Below, one piece after another: positions 1 to 4,698 of a stretch of DNA of 5,457 bases (its first letter is position 1; each line of letters starts with the position of its first letter). A program made the translations under genes and the position numbers. Under the pieces are notes generated by a model. That model ran no database searches. It was not told the DNA's origin and was given only the letters and a program-made list of their open reading frames with translations. The stretch lies in assembly GCA_945876665.1 (NCBI GenBank), contig CAMCPC010000098.1:1-5457 (forward strand). The letters are read 5' to 3'. Source of the DNA: an uncultured Oscillospiraceae bacterium. Its GTDB lineage: Bacteria; Bacillota; Clostridia; UBA1381.

Positions 1-75
1 ACTTTTGCCCAGTCAAAAGTATCATTAAGATAAACAATAATTTTTTCACCAATTCAACCGAGAGGATGAACGTCA

Positions 76-321
76 ATGCTGACATTAAATGATTTGAAGA
101 AAAACGAAACGGGCATCATAACCGAAATCAGGCTTGAGGGACTTATGAAGCGCCGTCTTATAGACATGGGAGTTACCACAGGTGCGTCCATAACAATGCT
201 GCGCACCGCGCCTTTGGGTGACCCTGTGGAATTTTATATTCTGGGATATAATCTTAGTCTGCGAAAAAAAGAGGCAGGCAAAATTATTATAGAAAGGGCA
301 GACGAAAATGGCAGTAAGTGA
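76..321 (+). CDS. feoA: Ferrous iron transport protein A (FeoA)
   Basis: An 81-residue cytoplasmic protein of the FeoA family, an SH3-like beta-barrel that supports Fe(II) uptake by FeoB. The family signature is clear: RRLIDMG at residues 26-32, APLGDP at 45-50 and GYNLSLRKKEA at 57-67. The length is normal for a stand-alone FeoA (about 75-85 aa). The ATG at 76 follows a purine-rich GAGAGG at 60-65 with a 10-nt gap; the nearer ATG at 66 is in another frame. The 3' end overlaps feoB by 14 nt, so the two are translationally coupled and form one operon. No good promoter is visible in the 75 bases upstream, so transcription probably starts before the window. The precise role of FeoA (FeoB partner or regulator of its GTPase) is not settled for the family. 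Identification is secure. Confidence 0.95.
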   Translation: MLTLNDLKKNETGIITEIRLEGLMKRRLIDMGVTTGASITMLRTAPLGDPVEFYILGYNLSLRKKEAGKIIIERADENGSK

Positions 322-2377
322 TTTAGGCAAAGAATACGTGTTCGCCCTTGCAGGAAATCCGAACAGCGGCAAAACCACGCTGTTCAACGAGCTTACGGGC
401 AGCCATTATGAAGTGGGCAACTGGGCAGGCGTCACTGTTGAACGCAAGGAGGGTATATGCAAATACGTATATCACAACCACATAACCCACTTTGACACCC
501 ATGAACACGAAACGGAGCATAAGCATGATGAGGCGCACAACCACATACGCATTGTGGACTTGCCGGGCATATATTCCCTGTCGCCCAACAGCGCCGAGGA
601 AGTTATAACGCGCGATTACATACTTCGCGAAAAACCTGACCTTATACTTAATATCGTAGACGCGACAAACCTTGAAAGGAATCTGTATCTTACAACGCAG
701 CTTGCGGAGATGGATACGCCGATGGTTATCGCGCTCAACATGATGGACGCACTGGAGGAAAACGGTTTTTCAATAGACGTGGAAAAATTGCAGAAAAAGC
801 TCGGCATACGCATTATGCCCATATCGGCAAGCAAGGGCAGAGGCGTTCAGGACCTCATTACGGAATGTCTTAACATTGCCTCAAAAAAACAACTCCCCTT
901 ATGTCCGCTGACATACGGAGCAAAAATCGAAAATGCTGTAAATGAAATACAATCAGAGGAGGGGTTAAACCGCCTTTGCTCCATAAAACTGATAGAGCAT
1001 GATATACGCTTAAAAAGTGATATAAAATCAGAAAAAACAACGGCTGTTCTTGAAGCAGTTTCAAAGATCATAGCCGATATTGAAACATACATAGCCGAAA
1101 AGCGATATAAATTTATAAAATCAATAACAAAGGAATGTGTGAGTGTAATCGGCGAAAACAAACAGGCAACGCGTACGCGGAAGATTGATTCGATTGTTAC
1201 CCACCCTATACTGGCAATACCTGTTTTTATAATAATAATGTTCCTGATTTTCCAGATAACCTTCGGCGCGTTTGGCTCAATGCTGTCGGATTTTGTGGAT
1301 AATCTTTTCAACGTGCAGTTTGCCGCCCTTGTGGAAAAGGGACTTGACGCGGTGGGTGCGGGCGCATTTGCAAAAGGACTTGTGATTGACGGAGTTATCG
1401 CGGGCGTGGGCGGAGTTATAACGTTCTTCCCGCAGATAATGCTGCTGTTCCTGTTCCTCTCATTCCTTGAGGATTCGGGATACATGGCGCGCACAGCGTT
1501 TATAATGGACAAGCTGTTTATGAAATTGGGACTTTCAGGTAAATCCTTTGTGCCGATGATAATGGGCTTTGGGTGCAGCGTCCCCGCAATAATGTCAGTG
1601 CGCACTCTCGAAAATGAACGCGACAGAAAACTGACACTGCTCCTTGTGCCGTTTATGTCCTGCGGAGCAAAAATGCCCGTATACGCGGTATTTACGGCGG
1701 CTTTGTTCCCTGAGCACGCCGGAATTGTAACCTTCAGCCTATATCTTATCGGAATATTCCTTGCGATAGTGTCGGGACTGATATTTTCACGTACAGTTCT
1801 CAAGGGTGACACTCCCCCGTTTGTGCTGGAGCTACCGCCCTACCGTATGCCCACACTGAAATCAACCTTCCATCATATGTGGGAAAAGGCAAAAGACTTT
1901 GCAATACGTGCGGGAACTGTACTGCTTGCGGCAAGCGTGATTATATGGCTTTTGCAGAACCTTGATCTGCGTCTGCACATGGTTACAGACAGCCGATACA
2001 GCATAATAGGCATGATAGGACAGCTTATCGCGCCCCTATTCAAGCCGTGCGGCTTTGGAAACTGGCAGGCGGCTGTCAGCCTTATTTCAGGCTTTGCCGC
2101 AAAGGAAGCAGTTGTATCCACAATGACAATCCTTTACGGCGCAGGAAACAGCGCAGGGCTTGTATCCTCTCTTTCAGAGGTGTTCACTCCCCTTTCGGCA
2201 TATGCGTTCCTTGTGTTCGTATTGCTCTACGTACCGTGTGTGGCGGCTGTTTCGGCACTCTCGGCAGAGCTTAATTCAAAAAAGCTTACGCTGTTCTCAA
2301 TATGCTATCAGATTGGCATTGCATGGATAATGTCAATGCTTGTATTTCAGATAGGCAGCTTGTTTATAAGTCTGTAA
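308..2377 (+). CDS. feoB: Ferrous iron transport protein B (FeoB)
   Basis: A 689-residue membrane protein that imports Fe(II), with a cytoplasmic GTPase domain fused to a channel-like membrane domain. G motifs are all present: G1 GNPNSGKT (16-23), G2 Thr43 in NWAGVTVERKEG, G3 DLPG (84-87), G4 NMMD (144-147) and G5 SASKG (173-177). A helical linker (about 200-275) leads to the membrane part from about 299, with the two conserved gate motifs GFGCSVPAIM (Cys423) and VPFMSCGAKMPVYA (Cys452), GYMARTAF at 391-398 and FAAKE at 596-600. The ATG at 308 lies inside the end of feoA, with GAAAGG at 292-297 as its likely ribosome binding site. The length is usual for clostridial FeoB and shorter than E. 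coli FeoB (about 770). No frameshift is seen. The oddity is a His-rich insert at residues 56-79. No FeoC or Cys-rich FeoB-associated protein follows; a terminator and then a metal-dependent repressor gene come next. Confidence 0.97.
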   Translation: MAVSDLGKEYVFALAGNPNSGKTTLFNELTGSHYEVGNWAGVTVERKEGICKYVYHNHITHFDTHEHETEHKHDEAHNHIRIVDLPGIYSLSPNSAEEVITRDYILREKPDLILNIVDATNLERNLYLTTQLAEMDTPMVIALNMMDALEENGFSIDVEKLQKKLGIRIMPISASKGRGVQDLITECLNIASKKQLPLCPLTYGAKIENAVNEIQSEEGLNRLCSIKLIEHDIRLKSDIKSEKTTAVLEAVSKIIADIETYIAEKRYKFIKSITKECVSVIGENKQATRTRKIDSIVTHPILAIPVFIIIMFLIFQITFGAFGSMLSDFVDNLFNVQFAALVEKGLDAVGAGAFAKGLVIDGVIAGVGGVITFFPQIMLLFLFLSFLEDSGYMARTAFIMDKLFMKLGLSGKSFVPMIMGFGCSVPAIMSVRTLENERDRKLTLLLVPFMSCGAKMPVYAVFTAALFPEHAGIVTFSLYLIGIFLAIVSGLIFSRTVLKGDTPPFVLELPPYRMPTLKSTFHHMWEKAKDFAIRAGTVLLAASVIIWLLQNLDLRLHMVTDSRYSIIGMIGQLIAPLFKPCGFGNWQAAVSLISGFAAKEAVVSTMTILYGAGNSAGLVSSLSEVFTPLSAYAFLVFVLLYVPCVAAVSALSAELNSKKLTLFSICYQIGIAWIMSMLVFQIGSLFISL
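473..544 (+). other. His-rich insertion in FeoB G domain
   Basis: Residues 56-79 of FeoB hold nine His in 24 positions (56, 58, 61, 65, 67, 71, 73, 77, 79), mixed with Asp and Glu. The segment sits between the switch I region (VERKEG, ending at residue 49) and the DLPG motif. The KEG-to-VDLPG gap is 33 residues here against about 11 in E. coli FeoB (from memory), so about 22 residues are added. Such His/acid runs in metal proteins such as HypB and ZIP transporters bind transition metals. A metal-holding or sensing role here is inference. Confidence 0.8.
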
Positions 2378-2392
2378 AACAAACAGCAAATT

Positions 2393-2430
2393 TGTGACAG
2401 GGTTTAATGCCCTGTCACACTTTATTTGTA
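2393..2430 (+). terminator. Rho-independent terminator of feoAB
   Basis: A perfect 10-bp stem, TGTGACAGGG (2393-2402) with CCCTGTCACA (2410-2419), has a 7-nt loop and is followed by the T-rich CTTTATTTGTA. It begins 16 nt after the feoB stop codon and separates feoAB from the repressor gene downstream. Confidence 0.85.
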
Positions 2431-2466
2431 TAGTCTACACAAAATTTATTTTTTTGAAGTTACCTC

Positions 2467-2495
2467 TTGCAAATTCATAAAAAATAGGGTATAAT
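2467..2495 (+). promoter_or_regulatory. Sigma-A-type promoter of the DtxR/MntR-like gene
   Basis: A -35 box TTGCAA (2467-2472) and a perfect -10 box TATAAT (2490-2495) are separated by 17 bp, which predicts a start near 2502. The promoter lies after the feoB terminator, so the repressor has its own transcription unit with a leader of about 90 nt. No obvious DtxR-, MntR- or Fur-type palindrome was found over it by eye. Confidence 0.8.
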
Positions 2496-2525
2496 AAATA
2501 CATAGTTAATATGATGTTTGAAACC

Positions 2526-2572
2526 AAAGAGGGTTTTAGAAACGTGAGTTTCTATGCCCTCTTTATTTTTTT
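2526..2572 (+). terminator. Terminator-like hairpin in the repressor leader (possible attenuator)
   Basis: An outer 8-bp stem, AAAGAGGG (2526-2533) with CCCTCTTT (2557-2564), encloses a small internal loop and an inner 7-bp stem, TAGAAAC (2537-2543) with GTTTCTA (2548-2554). The cap is a GTGA tetraloop. A run of seven T (2566-2572) follows after one A. This is the form of an intrinsic terminator, but it lies between the promoter and the ribosome binding site of the gene at 2593. It may attenuate that gene or release a short RNA of about 70 nt. The opposite strand has no T tract after the hairpin, so it acts on the plus strand only. Confidence 0.7.
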
Positions 2573-2576
2573 ACAC

Positions 2577-2582
2577 AGGAGG
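2577..2582 (+). promoter_or_regulatory. Ribosome binding site that fixes the repressor start
   Basis: A perfect AGGAGG, 10 nt before the ATG at 2593, shows that translation starts there. An in-frame ATG at 2554 would add 13 residues, but it lies in the right arm of the leader hairpin, upstream of this site, with no ribosome binding site of its own. Confidence 0.85.
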
Positions 2583-2592
2583 TAACAGGATT

Positions 2593-2976
2593 ATGGTAGT
2601 AAGCGATAATATAAATATTTCCAGTGCGCTCGAAGACTATCTTGAAGCAGTTTATGAAATTTCAAAAACAAAAAACAGTGTGAGAATAACCGATATTGCC
2701 CTTAAGCTGGGTATTTCAAAGCCAAGCGTAAACAGAGCCGTAAACACTCTTAAGAAGCAGGGACTTGTTTCCCATGAGCCTTACGGTGATATTGTGCTTA
2801 CAGAGCAGGGACGCCGGCTTGGTGAATCAGTTGCGCACAGACACAGCATGATTAAGAAATTTCTTGTGAACGTACTGCATCTGACTGAGTCCGACGCGGA
2901 AGCTGAGGCATGCCAGATTGAACACAACATCAGCCAGAACACCGTTGAAAAAATGAAAAGCTATATGGAAAATTAA
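2593..2976 (+). CDS. DtxR/MntR-family metal-dependent transcriptional repressor
   Basis: A 127-residue DNA-binding regulator with the two-domain layout of short DtxR-family members: a winged helix-turn-helix at about 10-72 (recognition helix around ISKPSVNRAVNTLKK, wing GDIVLTEQGRRLG) and a helical metal-binding and dimer domain at about 75-125. There is no C-terminal SH3 domain, so it resembles MntR (about 140 aa) rather than full DtxR/IdeR. By alignment from memory with B. subtilis MntR, the ligands are Asp15 (D8), Glu18 (E11), His84 (H77), Glu110 (E102) and His111 (H103), but Cys107 sits at the E99 position, as in DtxR/IdeR. The family binds operators when loaded with Fe(II) or Mn(II) and shuts off uptake genes. 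Its place just after feoAB suggests iron control of that operon, which is inference; Mn sensing is also possible. It has its own promoter, a hairpin-bearing leader and its own terminator. Confidence 0.9.
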   Translation: MVVSDNINISSALEDYLEAVYEISKTKNSVRITDIALKLGISKPSVNRAVNTLKKQGLVSHEPYGDIVLTEQGRRLGESVAHRHSMIKKFLVNVLHLTESDAEAEACQIEHNISQNTVEKMKSYMEN

Positions 2977-2983
2977 ACACTAC

Positions 2984-3023
2984 AAGCCGCCGATTCAATT
3001 TGATATTGAACGGCGGCTTTTTT
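2984..3023 (+). terminator. Rho-independent terminator of the repressor gene
   Basis: A 9-bp GC-rich stem, AAGCCGCCG (2984-2992) with CGGCGGCTT (3011-3019), continues past one bulged A into a 5-bp TTCAA/TTGAA stem with a 7-nt loop. The T run at 3018-3023 follows. It begins 8 nt after the stop codon. Confidence 0.92.
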
Positions 3024-3047
3024 ACAGAATACGTTTCAATCGTACGT

Positions 3048-3077
3048 TTAACATAATTATAATCTTTTTCATATTAT
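3048..3077 (+). promoter_or_regulatory. Candidate promoter of the DpaA N-domain gene
   Basis: TTAACA (3048-3053) and TATTAT (3072-3077), each 5/6 to consensus, are 18 bp apart, giving a start near 3084 and a short leader. A TATAAT at 3058-3063 is a rival -10 box, but it has only a weak -35 match. Either way the ORF at 3112 seems to have an intact sigma-A-type promoter, not a sporulation sigma promoter that can be recognised by eye. Confidence 0.5.
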
Positions 3078-3111
3078 ATAAGCAAGGAAAACTAAGTAAG
3101 GAGGCTATGCT

Positions 3112-3519
3112 ATGTTTGAGACAGTTTCCGTAATCGGCGGAGATTTAAGACAACTTACCCTTGCCCGACTTTTAAAGGCAGAAGGGTATCATGTTTTTCT
3201 GTACGGCTTTGATAAAAATATTCAGCTCGATGATTCCGAATGTGAAACAGACATAGACTTTGTTCTGGGTGCTGATATTATTATACTCCCCGTCCCCGTC
3301 ACCTTTGACGGTATAACAATTAATTCACCATACGCTGATATTCCCCTGACTGTAGAGGAATTTCTAAAAAATACAAACCCCTCTGCAATAGTTTTCGGAG
3401 GGCAGATACAGCCTAATCTGCAAAAAGCACTTGAAGATAATCATATCGCATACCGCGATTATCTTAAGCGTGAGGAGCTTTCCATAAAAAATGCCGTCCC
3501 TACCGCATTAGCGATATAG
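3112..3519 (+). CDS. Dipicolinate synthase subunit A N-terminal domain protein, truncated
   Basis: A 135-residue ORF that matches the N-terminal domain of dipicolinate synthase subunit A (DpaA/SpoVFA). Family features seen are SVIGGDLRQ near the start (GGD at 9-11, Arg13), LYGFD, the strand ADIIILPVP, LTVEEFL, FGGQI, and the closing NAVPTA at 127-132. Full-length DpaA is about 290-300 aa and goes on after NAVPTAEG-type sequence into an NADPH-binding Rossmann domain. Here the frame stops three residues later (LAI, then TAG), and none of the three plus frames downstream shows the missing domain. No dpaB follows. The ATG at 3112 has a strong AAGGAGG at 3098-3104, 7 nt upstream. Without the cofactor domain the protein cannot carry out the reduction that makes dipicolinate. 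It is either a decayed remnant with intact expression signals or a stand-alone domain with another role. The domain match is fairly sure; function is unknown. Confidence 0.8.
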   Translation: MFETVSVIGGDLRQLTLARLLKAEGYHVFLYGFDKNIQLDDSECETDIDFVLGADIIILPVPVTFDGITINSPYADIPLTVEEFLKNTNPSAIVFGGQIQPNLQKALEDNHIAYRDYLKREELSIKNAVPTALAI

Positions 3520-3672
3520 CTATAGATTTCAGTTGTTTATTCTTATGAATTGTAATTATCACACGCTGGTATCATTTCTTCAAGCCTGTTCCATACAAAC
3601 ACCTTTATTTTACGACATGAACTGCCGCTCATATCAAAGCTTAAAATAAGATGATTTAAAATCGAAATTTTT

Positions 3673-3701
3673 ATTGTATACGGCTAACATTTATGGTACA
3701 A
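3673..3701 (-). promoter_or_regulatory. Possible opposing promoter on the same DNA
   Basis: On the minus strand the same segment reads TTGTAC (3701-3696), 17 bp, then TACAAT (3678-3673). The start would be near 3666, firing left across the intergenic region and antisense to the DpaA fragment. TTGTA and TACAA are reverse complements, so the symmetry may be a side effect of the plus-strand promoter. No certain gene lies downstream. Confidence 0.3.
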
Positions 3702-3702
3702 T
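3674..3702 (+). promoter_or_regulatory. Promoter of the EamA-family exporter gene
   Basis: TTGTAT (3674-3679) and TACAAT (3697-3702) are 17 bp apart, with TGG just before the -10 box giving an extended -10 TGn element. The start would be near 3709, leaving a leader of about 25 nt with the ribosome binding site GGAGG at 3723-3727. Confidence 0.75.
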
Positions 3703-3733
3703 AGAATAAAAATTTCAAACTCGGAGGTTACAA

Positions 3734-4657
3734 ATGAATAAAAACACACTTACTAAAACACCTGTTGTATGCGCATTAGCGATTTTATGCTGTATTCTGT
3801 GGGGCAGCGCAACGCCGTCTATAAAAATAGGCTACGAGGTTTTTGGCATAGCGTCAGGCGATACTGCATCACAGATACTTTTTGCAGGAATGAGATTTGT
3901 ACTCGCAGGCATACTTACAGTTCTTTTCGGAAGCTTGCTGAGCAAAAAGGCGCTTGTTCCAAAGAAAAAATCACTTTTCCCTATCGCAAAGCTGGCAATG
4001 GTACAGACTATTTTGCAATACGTATTCTTTTACATAGGTCACGCGAACACAACCGGCGTAAAAGCTGCAATTATAAACGGTTCAAATGTATTTCTTGCAA
4101 TATTATTTGCCGTGTTCATCTTCAGGTATGAGAAAATGACATGGGTTAAGCTGCTTGGCTGTATAGCGGGATTTGCAGGCATCGTAATAATCAATCTTAC
4201 AGGAAACGGAATTGATATGAATATGTCCTTCGCAGGAGAAGGTGCAATACTTATTTCAGCGGCGGCATATGCGCTTTCATCGGGTATGATAAAAAAATAC
4301 TCACAGGACGAAAATCCCGTGGTGTTAAGCGGGTATCAGTTTTTCCTCGGCGGAGCGGTGATGTGTATAGCGGGACTTATTGCCGGCGGAAGAATTTCGG
4401 GCTTTACCCTATCTTCCACAGCATTGCTTATATATCTTGCAATGATTTCATCTGTGGCGTATACAGTATGGGGAATACTTCTGAAATATAATCCTGTTGC
4501 CAAGGTCACTGTGTTCGGATTTACAAATCCGATATTCGGAGTTATACTATCGGCAATTTTCCTCGGTGAAAAGAATCAGGCATTCGGAATACAGGGAATA
4601 ATCGCGCTTGTGCTTGTATCATTTGGTATATTCATCATCAACAAAGCAAAAAAATAA
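3734..4657 (+). CDS. DMT-superfamily transporter, EamA family
   Basis: A 307-residue inner-membrane protein of the drug/metabolite transporter superfamily with two EamA repeats. About ten hydrophobic segments can be read: roughly 11-29, 48-69, 84-102, 108-130, 136-154, 167-186, 197-217, 228-249, 256-277 and 284-302. Family marks are LWGSATPSIKIGY after the first segment, the MRFVLAG stretch in segment two, NGSNVFLAILFAVFIFRYEKMTW at the end of repeat one, and the matching FTNPIFGVILSAIFLGEK at 262-280 in repeat two. Length and layout are normal. The ATG follows GGAGG at 3723-3727 with a 6-nt gap. It has its own promoter and terminator, so it is a single-gene unit. EamA proteins move amino acids, metabolites or toxic compounds, usually outward; the substrate cannot be told from sequence, and there is no neighbour that points to one. 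Confidence 0.93.
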   Translation: MNKNTLTKTPVVCALAILCCILWGSATPSIKIGYEVFGIASGDTASQILFAGMRFVLAGILTVLFGSLLSKKALVPKKKSLFPIAKLAMVQTILQYVFFYIGHANTTGVKAAIINGSNVFLAILFAVFIFRYEKMTWVKLLGCIAGFAGIVIINLTGNGIDMNMSFAGEGAILISAAAYALSSGMIKKYSQDENPVVLSGYQFFLGGAVMCIAGLIAGGRISGFTLSSTALLIYLAMISSVAYTVWGILLKYNPVAKVTVFGFTNPIFGVILSAIFLGEKNQAFGIQGIIALVLVSFGIFIINKAKK

Positions 4658-4668
4658 TTCATAAAGTC

Positions 4669-4698
4669 AGCCGGCGGACAATTCCGCCGGCTATTTTT
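4669..4698 (+). terminator. Rho-independent terminator of the exporter gene
   Basis: A perfect 10-bp stem, AGCCGGCGGA (4669-4678) with TCCGCCGGCT (4683-4692), has a CAAT loop and is followed by ATTTTT. It starts 11 nt after the exporter stop codon. Its right arm contains two bases of the stop codon of the convergent recombinase gene (4691-4693). On the minus strand the hairpin is followed by only a weak T-rich stretch (GACTTTATG), so it is a better terminator for the exporter. Confidence 0.92.

Larger units (their letters stand above)
3664..3716. repeat. Perfect 12-bp inverted repeat around the eamA promoter
   Basis: GAAATTTTTATT (3664-3675) and AATAAAAATTTC (3705-3716) are exact reverse complements with 29 bp between them. 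The left arm touches the -35 box, and the right arm covers the expected transcription start near 3709. The arms are AT-only except for the end base pair. It may be an operator for a dimeric regulator; an invertible-promoter reading is less likely. Confidence 0.6.
3520..3733. other. Intergenic region between the DpaA fragment and the exporter gene
   Basis: These 214 bases hold no convincing plus-strand gene and no clear terminator for the gene before. A perfect 10-bp palindrome TATAGCTATA (3515-3524) spans the preceding stop codon. On the minus strand a 29-codon ATG frame (3632 down to 3543) has protein-like composition but no ribosome binding site. The right end carries the eamA promoter within an inverted repeat. 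Confidence 0.6.

Noticed and set aside
1..75. Possible promoter, Fur/DtxR box or upstream gene end before feoA
   Set aside because: Only weak -10-like strings such as TAAGAT (26-31) occur, with no good -35 partner. No metal-regulator palindrome is clear, and the one frame open from the edge shows no family likeness. The region is too short to judge.
847..1812. A 321-codon open frame on the minus strand inside feoB
   Set aside because: It lies wholly antisense to the well-conserved FeoB frame, its translation is rich in Ser, Ile, Arg and Thr with no recognisable domain, and it is explained by FeoB codon use.
2554..2592. Upstream in-frame ATG that would lengthen the repressor by 13 residues
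   Set aside because: It falls in the right arm of the leader hairpin and before the AGGAGG at 2577-2582. The added residues (MPSLFFYTGG and on) are not family-like, and the ATG at 2593 has the proper ribosome binding site.
3041..3046. CGTACG palindrome with flanking ACGTTT repeats before the DpaA fragment
   Set aside because: It is too short to support an operator call, and it matches no known regulator site that I can name.
3664..3716. Phase-variable invertible promoter (inverton) driven by the nearby serine recombinase
   Set aside because: Not kept as the main reading. The arms are short and AT-rich, the promoter core is symmetric so inversion would leave it nearly unchanged, and the recombinase seen is of the large integrase type rather than a small invertase.
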